From: a virus
Virus record (IMG/VR): IMGVR_UViG_3300048672_000386
Span: 1 to 64,000 of that record
Strand: one strand, 5' to 3'
Length of the DNA stretch: 64,000 nucleotides
Positions 42,574-51,303 of the stretch are shown one piece after another. Numbering within the stretch: the first letter of the stretch is position 1; every line of letters starts with the position of its first letter. A program made the position numbers and the translations under genes. Under the pieces are notes generated by a model. The model worked only from the letters and a program-made list of their open reading frames with translations. It was not told the DNA's origin and did not search any database.

Positions 42574-42618
42574 AGGGTTCTCCAATTGTTAAAGACATCC
42601 TTGTCTGTTAAGTCCTAG

Positions 42619-43521
42619 TTAAACTTTCAAACCTTGTCGTTTTGCTAACTTTACAAGTAAAGCTTGTTCTTCTTCTGAAAACTCTGGCGAACCTACGTTA
42701 GCTATATCTAACAATAGTTCTTTCTCTTTTGTAGTTAGTTTCCTCCGATAAGTATCAAACCACTCCATACTCTTCGGCAAATGCTCTTTAAGTAATTCAT
42801 AAATAGCCTTCGCATACTGTCTAACTTCCCATTGTGCGTGTTCATCAAGCCGTAAGGCTAGGAAGTGCATTAGGTTATGTAAGTCTTGTTTCCATACAAA
42901 CTGAGTGTAATGGTTAAGATGTAGAAACATACGAGCTTGCTCTGGGCAGATACCAGTTTCTAAAGCTTCCAGATATTCTTGATAGTCTGTCTTACAAGCT
43001 TCCTCTAAATGATTTTTAAACTTCCACTGAGTTTCTCTGTCTAAGTTATCCTCACTACCTTGTTTATTCCCCCCACTGTGTTTCCCCCTTACAACTTCTG
43101 GAATGTACCAATCTTTTGGAAGAGTAACATATCTTCCAGATACTTCATTAACAGTAGGTTCATTACCTGTATTATTATCTGCTAAGTTACCTGTTCTATG
43201 TCTAATAACTTGTCTTGCACAGAAGATAGGCATCTTGAACTCAAGGTAAACTGTTGTAAACTCTAGTGGCGTTGTGTGTTCGTTACGAACTAGATACTCA
43301 ACAAGCCCTTCATCAATTACTTTACTAGATTCCAACATACCTTTTGCAAAGCTAGTACGGGCTACTAAAGCTGGGTCGGTATCTTGGGCATCAAAGATAT
43401 GCTCTTCCTCTACAATAAGCAGGTCATCTATACCAGCTCTAACAGCATCTTGTCTTCTAATAACACCACTAATGTTAAGTAACTTAACAAACCCTTTATC
43501 TAATACTTGTTTTTCAAACAT
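42619..43521 (-). CDS. thyX: Flavin-dependent thymidylate synthase ThyX
   Basis: A 300-residue protein that makes dTMP from dUMP with FAD and methylene-tetrahydrofolate. It has the ThyX signature RHR...S.RY: 'RQVIRHRTGN' (about 106) and 'VNEVSGRY' (about 126). The two halves are separated by an insertion of around 10 residues compared with the usual spacing. Next to dUTPase, together they would route dUTP to dTMP. Starts with GGAG. Folate-binding and dUMP-binding Arg/His are present in the motif. Confidence 0.92.
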   Translation of the reverse strand: MFEKQVLDKGFVKLLNISGVIRRQDAVRAGIDDLLIVEEEHIFDAQDTDPALVARTSFAKGMLESSKVIDEGLVEYLVRNEHTTPLEFTTVYLEFKMPIFCARQVIRHRTGNLADNNTGNEPTVNEVSGRYVTLPKDWYIPEVVRGKHSGGNKQGSEDNLDRETQWKFKNHLEEACKTDYQEYLEALETGICPEQARMFLHLNHYTQFVWKQDLHNLMHFLALRLDEHAQWEVRQYAKAIYELLKEHLPKSMEWFDTYRRKLTTKEKELLLDIANVGSPEFSEEEQALLVKLAKRQGLKV

Positions 43522-43533
43522 TTTCTTCTCCAG

Positions 43534-43680
43534 TTATTTTAAACTAATTGTTAATTGCCATGCTGCGAAAGCTAGACATATATTAAGTTTATTTTCTTGT
43601 ATATCTGTACATAAGGTGGGTAGTAAGAAAATAATACCACTTGTATTACCAATTTCCCAGTCTATATAATTTCTAAGCAT
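43534..43680 (-). CDS. Small protein of unknown function
   Basis: A 48-residue frame between ThyX and the next small gene, with ATG overlapping the preceding stop and GGAG just upstream. Sequence is hydrophobic in the middle ('SGIIFLLPTLC'). Function unknown; existence moderately supported by packing. Confidence 0.4.
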   Translation of the reverse strand: MLRNYIDWEIGNTSGIIFLLPTLCTDIQENKLNICLAFAAWQLTISLK

Positions 43681-43843
43681 TTTCTTCTCCAGTTAAATCA
43701 ATCCCAAGTTTTCTAAACAACTTACTGTAAACATCCTCACAAAGTTTTCCACTTTCTGAATAACTTAAATAAGCTTTCAAGTCTTCATCGAACATGAATT
43801 GCAATGCTTCTTGTTCTTCTTCTGTTAGTTCAATTATTTTCAT
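43673..43843 (-). CDS. Small acidic helical protein
   Basis: A 56-residue protein that begins with MKIIELTEEEQEALQFMF. Its ATG follows the dUTPase stop by 1 nt. The pattern resembles short phage helical regulators, but no family is recognised. Confidence 0.5.
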   Translation of the reverse strand: MKIIELTEEEQEALQFMFDEDLKAYLSYSESGKLCEDVYSKLFRKLGIDLTGEENA

Positions 43844-43844
43844 C

Positions 43845-44387
43845 TTAACCCCCGTATGTTTTACCGTCATTAGGTAGTTGTAGTTTATGACCTGTAATCT
43901 TAGCACTATCTGTGCTACCAAACCCACCAAATCTATCACTACTTTCTGTAAACTCTTCAACATGGTAAAATATTGGATGTACTATAGGTGTAAAGACTAC
44001 TTGTGCTAGTCGTTGTGCAGGATAAATAGTTCTAACACATTCATGTGTGTTCTTAATAGCTAACATCCATTCGTCTTGGTAATCTGAATCTATTACCCCA
44101 ACTGAGTTAGCCAGTGTAAGCCCTAGTTTCGTACCAATACTACTTCTTATGTATAGTAAGCCAACAATATTAGGGTCTTTAATATGTAGGTGAAACCCAC
44201 AAGGAACAAGTAAAGTTTCACCGAAGGGTATTTCCTTTGGTTCATCTATGCAAGCGCGTAGGTCAAACCCTGCACTAGCTGGAGTTCCTTGAAATGGTAC
44301 GAAACTTGCGTACTGTTCAGGGTTAGCTGGGTCTTTAATCCCATTAGCCATAAGTTCTTTTGCTAGATTTGTTAGCTTAATTTGCAT
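43845..44387 (-). CDS. dut: dUTPase (deoxyuridine triphosphatase)
   Basis: A 180-residue trimeric-type dUTPase. Motif 1 'SAGFDLRA', motif 2 'RSSIGTKLG', motif 3 'GVIDSDYQDEW', and motif 5 'DRFGGFGST' are seen. It hydrolyses dUTP to dUMP, which feeds ThyX. The start at MQIKLTN is fixed by GGAG and the overlap with the upstream stop. A C-terminal extension after motif 5 (~20 residues) is unusual. Confidence 0.92.
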   Translation of the reverse strand: MQIKLTNLAKELMANGIKDPANPEQYASFVPFQGTPASAGFDLRACIDEPKEIPFGETLLVPCGFHLHIKDPNIVGLLYIRSSIGTKLGLTLANSVGVIDSDYQDEWMLAIKNTHECVRTIYPAQRLAQVVFTPIVHPIFYHVEEFTESSDRFGGFGSTDSAKITGHKLQLPNDGKTYGG

Positions 44388-44616
44388 CTTGTTCTCCAAT
44401 TGATTTAATAAAGTTAATAAATTTATCTGTCAGGCAATGTTTAGTTACCATTTCTGCCATATCATAAACAAAGTCTTTTGTAAATTCCTCTGTGTAACCT
44501 ACAGCTATTAAGACATCTTCTAAAGACTTCTGATAAGCAATCTTACTTTCATACTTCTCACAAGCTATCTCTTTCTCAAAGATAGTTCCATCTTCTGCTT
44601 GGAATACTTGTTTCAT
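44377..44616 (-). CDS. Small protein of unknown function
   Basis: A 79-residue protein starting 'MKQVFQAEDGTIFEKEIACEKYE', a beginning common to many phage early proteins that predict a beta hairpin then helix. The function is unknown. It overlaps both neighbours slightly, within the dUTPase operon. Confidence 0.55.
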   Translation of the reverse strand: MKQVFQAEDGTIFEKEIACEKYESKIAYQKSLEDVLIAVGYTEEFTKDFVYDMAEMVTKHCLTDKFINFIKSIGEQDAN

Positions 44617-44852
44617 AACTCACCCCCTCTTGTTAATGTTACTATCGTTTCCAATAGTTCTTCTTCTGTTTCAACTTTCTTAATAGCTACGCTATCCCAA
44701 GTTGTACAATGTAATTTACCAGACTTTACAAAAAAGAATACTTTGTCATAAACTGGACTCTTTGTGTAGATTTCTAATTTACTTTTGGTAAGTTGTCGGT
44801 AGTTAATGTTGTTGTTATCTAGGAAAGTTAGTAGCTTTGTTAGGTTTTTCAT
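44613..44852 (-). CDS. Small protein of unknown function
   Basis: A 79-residue protein following the DNA polymerase with a 4-nt overlap. Mixed beta/helix, no cysteine motif. It could be a polymerase accessory protein, judged only by position. Confidence 0.5.
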   Translation of the reverse strand: MKNLTKLLTFLDNNNINYRQLTKSKLEIYTKSPVYDKVFFFVKSGKLHCTTWDSVAIKKVETEEELLETIVTLTRGGEL

Positions 44853-47755
44853 AATTTACTTCTCCAATCTGGATTCTCTTCAATATACTTATCAGCCTTA
44901 GCTAATAGTTCTTTTGCAACGGCTTTGCCACAAGTACCATAACTAACATAGCTACATTTAATGTCTGCTGGGATAGTCATAATATCCTCATAAGCTATTG
45001 GAATTACAAAGTATTCCAAGATTCTTCTAATAGCTGTAATATCATCCTTTCTAAACAAGATAACTGCTGAGTCGTGGACTTGTAAGATAGTTTTTATTCT
45101 ACCTTTCTCAGCTTCTTCTAGTCTACATATAGCCTTATTAACTAATATCGCGGCAGACGCTTGTGGTTGCCAAGCTACCATCTTGTTACGCCACATAGGG
45201 TCTTGTTTATCAACTACCCAGCTACGCGCTCCAAAGACGTTAGTTATGTAACCAAGTTTATTCGCCTGACTTTCTAGTCGTAAATGCCATTGTTTAATCT
45301 CAGGACACTTACTAAAGTAGAACTCCTGTACTCTTTTAACGGCTGGTACTGACAAACCTGCTGCTGCTGCAATAGTTGTAGGCATACCAAGATAGTTTGT
45401 AGCATGGCATACGGCTTTAAAAACTTGTCTAGCCTCGCTATCTTTAGTAACAGGATAACCATAGTATTGTTCAGCTAGTACAGAGTAAACGTCCCCGCCA
45501 GACTTTATAATATCCTTAAGATACCTACAGTCAGCTTCCCAAACTACAAAGTGTAAGTCAATTGCACTATAATCAACATCACCAATTACCCATTCACTAT
45601 TATCAGGACTAAAAATATCTTTAACCCTTCCAAAGTTAGCTTGTAAATCAATGACACTTTTAAAGTCTTCTTCATCAATACCGTCTTCTACTAAGTCTTC
45701 GAGAGAGTCTTCACTTTCTTCATTACGGTAATCTTGTAGACATTGTTCAAGTTTAAAACCACCTCTAGTACCACTTGGTAAGTTTGCTAAGTTTAATCCC
45801 CCTCCATCAATGTTCTTTCTACTAGCTAACCGATATGTCTTTGTACCTGCAACATTGTAAGAACACCGCATCTTACCATCTTCTGATAACTTAGCACTAA
45901 GAAAGGTTCTAACAAACACACCAAGACGTTTGTATTCAAGATAAAGATGCAGTAGCGTTTTCCACTCTGGATAATCCTCAAGATAAACAATCATAGCCTT
46001 AGCTCCGAAAGTCTCACTCTTTGTTTTCTTATCAATGATTGGTTTAATATCACAAAGGTCTTTGAAAAGTAGTTTAACTTGTGCAACACTATCTGGGTTA
46101 AACTCACTATCGCAAACAAGCCATTGCAGGAGTTCCCTTGCGTGTTGTTGGAGTTTAGTGTATTCTTCTTTTAATGTTTCTTTTAGGTTGTTATCTACCG
46201 ATACTCCTCTATTCATCAATGTAGTTATATGTTTGCAAACTTGACTTTGCTGGAAGACATAGAACTGTTGTAAACTTGGGTCTTCGCAAGCTAAGATTTC
46301 CGTAAGAACTTTATCAACTGCTAATGTATAAACTACATCCTTGGAATTGTAAAACCATCTAGTTTGATTATCACCATGTATTTCACCTTTCCACATTGTA
46401 TAGCTGTCAACATACATACTAGCAAGTAAAGCTAAATCTTTTTGCATATAGTTATAAAGTACATGATGCTTGATTAAAGTATCTTCTGTAGCAACTATGT
46501 TAAGCCCCCACTCTCTATAGTACATCTGACAATCATACATATAATTTTGACCAACATGAAGACAATTAGGATGTAGCATAACTTCATGCAACAAGTGCAA
46601 AATACTTGCCTCTTCTTCTAAACTCCAATAGTTCTTATCTATTGTAATCTCATTACCTGCTGGTATAGTTTCAAGTATCCATTGTTTCTTTTTATCAACT
46701 GTCTTTTCAATCCAAGCTTGTTCCTCAACTTCGTTAATTCTTGTTTCAAGGTAGGTAAATGGTATCGTGTAACCTTTATCACTTTTGTAAGCAAAACCAA
46801 TACAATCAATTGTGCCATTTCTAGTTTCAACATCGAAACATACCTTAATTGGAGCATCTTTTATTATTATGTACAGTTTATTTAAAACACTTTTAAGTTT
46901 TTCTAAGTCTGTTAAGATAACAAGTTTTTGCTTTTGCCCCAATAAACTCTCAACACTTTCCCCATCCTTTAATCTTCTATAAACACTAGCAACTCTTTCA
47001 TAATCCTTCTTAATAATAAACTCTTTATCAGGAATAGCCCAATGAAAAGCAGGATTAAGTATTGGAACAACTACACACTCTGGAAGTTGTAAGCAATCAA
47101 ATGGTTTAAGTAAACTAGCCCGATATTTGTTAAGCTCCCCAAAGAATATCTTACGTTTAAAGGTTGTCTTTGTTCTTGCAATAGTTGTTAGTTGACTTTC
47201 ACTACCATCTAGCAAGGTTGCTAAGAAGAATAAAGCCCATTTACCACCGATAACAATAAGTTTTGGTTGAACTTGTCGTATTTGTTCAAGACAATCTTGC
47301 AATTCTTTCCAAACAGTTTCACTAACCCAAGTATCTTTAAGCCATTCACATTGAAAGTAACTACCTTCTTCCCCTGTTGGAATACTTTTCTTATTAACAA
47401 CACTCTTTGTCCAATCACTATCACCTTCCTTTGGTCTTTGCAAACTTAAATAGGTATAACAAACATGGTCAACTCCTAGTTTTGCAGTGTTAGGAAGTAT
47501 CTTACCTTTGAAGTCTTCATTATATCTTTCAATGAACTTAGTTTTAGGTAAGTGTTTTAAAGGTTCTGCATCTTTACCATATAGCATTTGTAAAGCTGCA
47601 AAACGGTTAATGAAAGAACTAGCTTCATCTAAGTGTCTTTGTAGTTGCTTATGGCTAAAGGTGCTAAAAGGTTGTTTGCTTGCTGACTCTTCGGCAAGGG
47701 GAAAGTCTGTTAGGTATAAAATATCACGTTGTTGGTTATCACGAGTTAGTAACAT
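44849..47755 (-). CDS. Family A DNA polymerase with N-terminal uracil-DNA-glycosylase-like domain
   Basis: A 968-residue fusion. The N-terminal ~260 residues look like a uracil-DNA-glycosylase fold ('KLIVIGGKWALFFLATL' and 'PECVVVPILNPAFHW'). A DEDD 3'-5' exonuclease follows from about 300 ('VCFDVETRNG', 'HVGQNYMYDCQ', 'NSKDVVYTL'). The palm has motif A 'DVDYSAIDLH' (about 728, canonical DYSQIELR), motif B 'RQVFKAVCHATNYLG' and motif C 'QVHDSAV'. It is the likely replicative polymerase. The motif A change E-to-D and R-to-H may affect fidelity or sugar choice. Confidence 0.9.
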   Translation of the reverse strand: MLLTRDNQQRDILYLTDFPLAEESASKQPFSTFSHKQLQRHLDEASSFINRFAALQMLYGKDAEPLKHLPKTKFIERYNEDFKGKILPNTAKLGVDHVCYTYLSLQRPKEGDSDWTKSVVNKKSIPTGEEGSYFQCEWLKDTWVSETVWKELQDCLEQIRQVQPKLIVIGGKWALFFLATLLDGSESQLTTIARTKTTFKRKIFFGELNKYRASLLKPFDCLQLPECVVVPILNPAFHWAIPDKEFIIKKDYERVASVYRRLKDGESVESLLGQKQKLVILTDLEKLKSVLNKLYIIIKDAPIKVCFDVETRNGTIDCIGFAYKSDKGYTIPFTYLETRINEVEEQAWIEKTVDKKKQWILETIPAGNEITIDKNYWSLEEEASILHLLHEVMLHPNCLHVGQNYMYDCQMYYREWGLNIVATEDTLIKHHVLYNYMQKDLALLASMYVDSYTMWKGEIHGDNQTRWFYNSKDVVYTLAVDKVLTEILACEDPSLQQFYVFQQSQVCKHITTLMNRGVSVDNNLKETLKEEYTKLQQHARELLQWLVCDSEFNPDSVAQVKLLFKDLCDIKPIIDKKTKSETFGAKAMIVYLEDYPEWKTLLHLYLEYKRLGVFVRTFLSAKLSEDGKMRCSYNVAGTKTYRLASRKNIDGGGLNLANLPSGTRGGFKLEQCLQDYRNEESEDSLEDLVEDGIDEEDFKSVIDLQANFGRVKDIFSPDNSEWVIGDVDYSAIDLHFVVWEADCRYLKDIIKSGGDVYSVLAEQYYGYPVTKDSEARQVFKAVCHATNYLGMPTTIAAAAGLSVPAVKRVQEFYFSKCPEIKQWHLRLESQANKLGYITNVFGARSWVVDKQDPMWRNKMVAWQPQASAAILVNKAICRLEEAEKGRIKTILQVHDSAVILFRKDDITAIRRILEYFVIPIAYEDIMTIPADIKCSYVSYGTCGKAVAKELLAKADKYIEENPDWRSKL

Positions 47756-47892
47756 GGTTTCCCCTTTCCTACAAGTCTAATACAGTCTTTCAAACTTTCT
47801 ATAGCTGTATCTAAATAGTATATAGAATATACAAAGTAACAAAGAGAACATATTAAAAGAAGTAGTAAAACTACAGGAATAAGCTTATTCAT
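47746..47892 (-). CDS. Small membrane protein
   Basis: A 48-residue protein just upstream of the polymerase, with one Leu-rich membrane segment (residues 5-25, 'IPVVLLLLLICSLCYFVYSIYYL') and a Cys/Lys-rich tail. The ATG overlaps the previous stop (ATGA) and its end overlaps the polymerase start. Function unknown. Confidence 0.5.
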   Translation of the reverse strand: MNKLIPVVLLLLLICSLCYFVYSIYYLDTAIESLKDCIRLVGKGKPCY

Positions 47893-48113
47893 AAGTTTTT
47901 CCTTGTCTTTCCACACTTACTACATTTATAAATGTTTCGTCTTGTTTTGTAGCTATAGTATTTTGAAAAAGCCCGTTCACTCCAAGATTCCCAGTCATGC
48001 CCTACAACTTTACAAGACTTAAGGTACATTAAAGTAGTGTCATTTGGAAACTTGGTAAGTAACCAGTCAATTAATTTAATAAATAGTGTTCTGCGGTCCT
48101 CTGTTTTAACCAT
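47889..48113 (-). CDS. Small zinc-ribbon protein
   Basis: A 74-residue basic protein. A C-terminal zinc site is formed by 'SCKVVGHDW' and 'YKCSKCGKTRK'. This is a common phage and plasmid pattern for nucleic-acid binding. The target is unknown. Confidence 0.55.
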   Translation of the reverse strand: MVKTEDRRTLFIKLIDWLLTKFPNDTTLMYLKSCKVVGHDWESWSERAFSKYYSYKTRRNIYKCSKCGKTRKNL

Positions 48114-48345
48114 TTTGTACCTCCAAACTATTAATAAACTCTACAAAACTACTTGTAGTTTCAACCTCCTTAAACTCAGTCATCCAAGTCCCATCTACTA
48201 TGTAGATTAACATAGGAAACTTAAACAAACCTTCTAATCTGCTACTATCAATGCCTTGTCCTTCCAACCATTCCATTATATAAGCTTTCTCAGCATTGTT
48301 GGTTATTTCAACTGCGTGGTAGAGTGAATTAGTGTCTTTTTTCAT
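48106..48345 (-). CDS. Small protein of unknown function
   Basis: A 79-residue protein. The ATG at 48345 follows the upstream stop (TAAAATG) and has AAGGTG. Contains 'SSRLEGLFKFPMLIYIVDGTWM'. No family recognised. Confidence 0.5.
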   Translation of the reverse strand: MKKDTNSLYHAVEITNNAEKAYIMEWLEGQGIDSSRLEGLFKFPMLIYIVDGTWMTEFKEVETTSSFVEFINSLEVQNG

Positions 48346-48346
48346 T

Positions 48347-48532
48347 TTACACCTTTTCAATATAAGCTATCACAGCTTCAAGCATTTCTTTTCTACCTAA
48401 ACAGACTAAGGCATACTCGGACATTGCATCAAAGCGTGTATTCTCTAGGTAGTTAGAAAGCTCATCAATCAAGGCTTCTTTAAATTCCTCTTTAGAACGG
48501 TCTGGTAAGTTTATATCACAAGTTTCTAACAT
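48347..48532 (-). CDS. Small acidic protein of unknown function
   Basis: A 61-residue helical protein. It follows the terminator at 48549-48576, so it is expressed either by read-through or from an unidentified promoter. No function assigned. Confidence 0.45.
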   Translation of the reverse strand: MLETCDINLPDRSKEEFKEALIDELSNYLENTRFDAMSEYALVCLGRKEMLEAVIAYIEKV

Positions 48533-48548
48533 TTCAATTCTCTAAAAG

Positions 48549-48576
48549 AAACCCTAGGTCTTTATACCTAGGGTTT
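48549..48576 (-). terminator. Intrinsic terminator
   Basis: A perfect 11-bp stem (AAACCCTAGGT / ACCTAGGGTTT) with a 6-nt loop; the minus strand continues with CTTTT. It ends the unit containing the 292-residue gene and splits the early region. Confidence 0.8.
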
Positions 48577-48608
48577 ATTACTAACTTACTTGATTATTAC
48601 AAGACCTT

Positions 48609-49487
48609 TTAAGCTACAGCTACTTCCAATAACTTTGCACCTTCCTCAGTAGCACTATGCCCCAAGTCTTTCACAAAGTTACGTTGTTTGTTTTTATCTT
48701 CTGGAACAGACTCTCTACCGATAATACCACCGAAGGTTCTGAACTCAACATCACGTTGCATGAGCATATCATTAAGGTTTTGAAGTTGCTTTTGTGCAAT
48801 GAAGTAAGTTACCAAACTTGGATGATTTAACTTCTCATCTTCTGAAATATCTTCCCCATTAGCAAGTTTCTCAAGCAGAGCTGCCTTAAGCACAGCTACC
48901 CCATTGTTAAGTTCTTCAAAGAAGTCTGTACTAAAGACGTAACTAACCCCGTCACCTTGTAAAGTTGCCATACCGAAAGGAGCAACTAAGCTACCTACGA
49001 ACTTTAACAAACGTCTACCTTGCAAATCTAAGCCAAAACCAGACTTAATAACTTTACCATCACGGTTTTTAATCGGATAGATGTCAAAGTCAATACTACG
49101 TCCGAGGCGTAAGGTGTCAGAGTTGTCCTTTTTATTAACCATACTGGAAACTCTATAGAAAGCATTGTCTCTTGCTAAAGCTTCCAAAGGTTCTTTACTC
49201 AGTAGTTCAAACTGCATAGTAATACCAGACCAAAAGAAACTATCAGGATACTGACTTGTCCAATTAATAGGATCAGCTAAGTATGCTTTACTTAAGCCAA
49301 AGGTTAAACCAATGGCAGGTGTTTTTTCCGTACTTGCTAAAGCAAACTTAACAGTTGTTTCTGGGATAGTTTTAACTTCTGTACTAACTCCTGTTTGTGT
49401 CATCGCAACTTCATCAAGTTGTGCTTGAGCGTCTGCATCGTTCATCATGTCTAAAACTGCTTGTCTTGCTGCGTCTAAGTTACTCAT
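48609..49487 (-). CDS. Phage early protein, possible single-strand DNA-binding protein
   Basis: A 292-residue protein located before a terminator and after the Sak4-like ATPase. It has a central beta-rich part ('RLGRSIDFDIYPIKNRDGKV') and 'MQFELLSKEP', with a helical C-terminus. The strong terminator suggests high-level expression. Position among recombination genes would suit an ssDNA-binding protein, but no OB-fold motif is clear. Function unassigned. Confidence 0.55.
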   Translation of the reverse strand: MSNLDAARQAVLDMMNDADAQAQLDEVAMTQTGVSTEVKTIPETTVKFALASTEKTPAIGLTFGLSKAYLADPINWTSQYPDSFFWSGITMQFELLSKEPLEALARDNAFYRVSSMVNKKDNSDTLRLGRSIDFDIYPIKNRDGKVIKSGFGLDLQGRRLLKFVGSLVAPFGMATLQGDGVSYVFSTDFFEELNNGVAVLKAALLEKLANGEDISEDEKLNHPSLVTYFIAQKQLQNLNDMLMQRDVEFRTFGGIIGRESVPEDKNKQRNFVKDLGHSATEEGAKLLEVAVA

Positions 49488-49569
49488 GGTATTTTTCTCT
49501 TTTGTTTAAGTTTAAGTATTTGCGGTTAGTTTGGTAGTAAGATACCAGCTATTATGTTGCTTGTCTTAT

Positions 49570-49809
49570 TTAAGCTTCTTCATTAATTTCCTCCTTATCC
49601 TCTTCATTATCTATGAGTGATGCTTCTGCTTCGTTCAAAATTCCATGAAAGATATTACCTTCTACAATTTGTTCTAGGAACTCTCCTTCTTCTATCTTGT
49701 CGAACAAGTCATCTTGTTCCAAGGCAACTTTGATTGCTTCTTCTTCTGACTCTGCTTCTACTTCTACATAAGCGTAGCCACAGTAAGGTACTGATACTGC
49801 ATATAGCAT
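49570..49809 (-). CDS. Small very acidic protein
   Basis: A 79-residue protein with Glu/Asp-rich sequence. It has a 'AYVEVEAESEEEAIKVAL' motif, a known phage/bacterial pattern of unknown role, and an acidic tail that could mimic DNA. It directly follows the Sak4-like gene. No function assigned. Confidence 0.55.
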   Translation of the reverse strand: MLYAVSVPYCGYAYVEVEAESEEEAIKVALEQDDLFDKIEEGEFLEQIVEGNIFHGILNEAEASLIDNEEDKEEINEEA

Positions 49810-49812
49810 AAT

Positions 49813-50748
49813 TTATTCTCCTTTTAAGAATGGATAGATTGGGTGTGTTAAGTCACTAGGTAATCTTTTCAAACTAACGTGTTCTAGTAGATTAACCTTT
49901 GGTTTATTTATCACAGGGTCAAAGTTCACCTCCGTACAAGCTTTGTCAAAAATAACTTCATTGAAACTTGTCTTGGTAAAGTAATCAGGGTCAAAACCTA
50001 CTAAGAATCTGTCAGGCTTACCAAGTCCACTTAATGTTTTTCTAGCAACAAGTACCCAATTAAAGTCTTTAGTAAACTCCGCTACCATAGACTTAACAAT
50101 AAGATTAGGAAAGTTCTTTTTAAGACCGTAAGGCGTTAGTACAGCATCTGCGGAACTTGCTGACACATTATGTGCTGTTATGGCAACATGACAACCTGCT
50201 CCATTTATAAGCCCAAGTAGCTTAAGTAATAGTTTCTTATGGTCGTTGTAAACTCCATCATATTGTGTTTTTTTCTGCCCTGCCATTCTTACAGCATAGT
50301 CACTTTCCCCTTTAAAAAGAATAGGAGTGTTATAAGAAGATAAGCCATCTATAACTATCAAAGTATCTTCTCCATACTCAGAAGGCTTTTTTAGTTTTAC
50401 AGGACTACCATCAAAAGCATCGTAAGCTGGGTAGTCACCTAATAAGGGTTTATGAACGGCAAGATATACGGCAGAATCTTTAGTTCCTTCTAAAGAATCT
50501 ACAGCTACTCTAGGTACTTCTGCTATAAGAAGTTGTCCTTTAGTAAGAGTTACACCCCATATATCATCTACAAAGTCAAGACTACCCTGTGTTGTTGCGT
50601 CTGCTGCTATCCAAATGACTTTAAGCTTCGGGTTCTTTAGGAAACTTGCTAAGGAAGTTGTTTTACCCTCACTACCATCTCCGTATATCATCATACGAAG
50701 TAGGAAGGGTTTGTCAGCTTGTGCTGGTGGTCGTTTAATTAGTGCCAT
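49813..50748 (-). CDS. Sak4-like RecA-fold ATPase
   Basis: A 311-residue ATPase. Walker A is 'YGDGSEGKTTSLASFL' (about 22-37) and Walker B 'DTLIVIDGLSSYN' (about 128). 'CHVAITAHNV' is a sensor-like strand. This pattern fits AAA_24/Sak4-type phage recombinases, which anneal or exchange single strands, usually with a phage SSB and a nuclease. Here a PD-(D/E)XK nuclease is two genes upstream. Confidence 0.82.
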   Translation of the reverse strand: MALIKRPPAQADKPFLLRMMIYGDGSEGKTTSLASFLKNPKLKVIWIAADATTQGSLDFVDDIWGVTLTKGQLLIAEVPRVAVDSLEGTKDSAVYLAVHKPLLGDYPAYDAFDGSPVKLKKPSEYGEDTLIVIDGLSSYNTPILFKGESDYAVRMAGQKKTQYDGVYNDHKKLLLKLLGLINGAGCHVAITAHNVSASSADAVLTPYGLKKNFPNLIVKSMVAEFTKDFNWVLVARKTLSGLGKPDRFLVGFDPDYFTKTSFNEVIFDKACTEVNFDPVINKPKVNLLEHVSLKRLPSDLTHPIYPFLKGE

Positions 50749-51303
50749 TTATTTAACTCCAAATGCTAGACAACCTTGTCTAATATCGTTGTTACACTCG
50801 CCTAAAGTAGTCTTAGTACCTGATATACTAATAACCTCTAAGTCAGTTGGTAGTATATGCTTTAACCATATTGGTATTAAATAAAGTACCTCTTTTGTAG
50901 CCAACTCCCAAGTTTTAAAGCCTAATGAAAGTAGCTCTTCTTCTGTCAGATTGTCTAAGACTATAGCTTTACCAGTTAAAAAACTTGGAGTTTCTTTTAG
51001 ATATATAAGAGCAAACTCCATAGTCCAGTTATCATATTGTATTACTTCACCAAGTCTACTTAATAAAAAGCGTTCAACACTTTTTAGTAGTTTAAATGTA
51101 TCGTTGTTAGGTTCTTTACTTTTGTTCACAATACCGCCTTCTTTGATTTGTTGTTCAATTTCTTCTATTGTTTCTTTGACTTCCCAAGACTGTTTAAGGT
51201 TTATACTTACTGTAGTTGTATTATTTACTTTATATACTGCTAAACTAGCCGTGCTAAGTAGTATTGGTTTATTATTAAAAAGAAGTGTAAGCTTAAGTAT
51301 CAT
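50749..51303 (-). CDS. Protein of unknown function between Sak4-like and nuclease genes
   Basis: A 184-residue protein: N-terminal beta-rich ('LTLLFNNKPILLSTASLAVY') and a helical rest. No catalytic motif. Placed between recombination ATPase and nuclease genes, overlapping the latter by ATGA, which suggests it works with them. Confidence 0.5.
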   Translation of the reverse strand: MILKLTLLFNNKPILLSTASLAVYKVNNTTTVSINLKQSWEVKETIEEIEQQIKEGGIVNKSKEPNNDTFKLLKSVERFLLSRLGEVIQYDNWTMEFALIYLKETPSFLTGKAIVLDNLTEEELLSLGFKTWELATKEVLYLIPIWLKHILPTDLEVISISGTKTTLGECNNDIRQGCLAFGVK

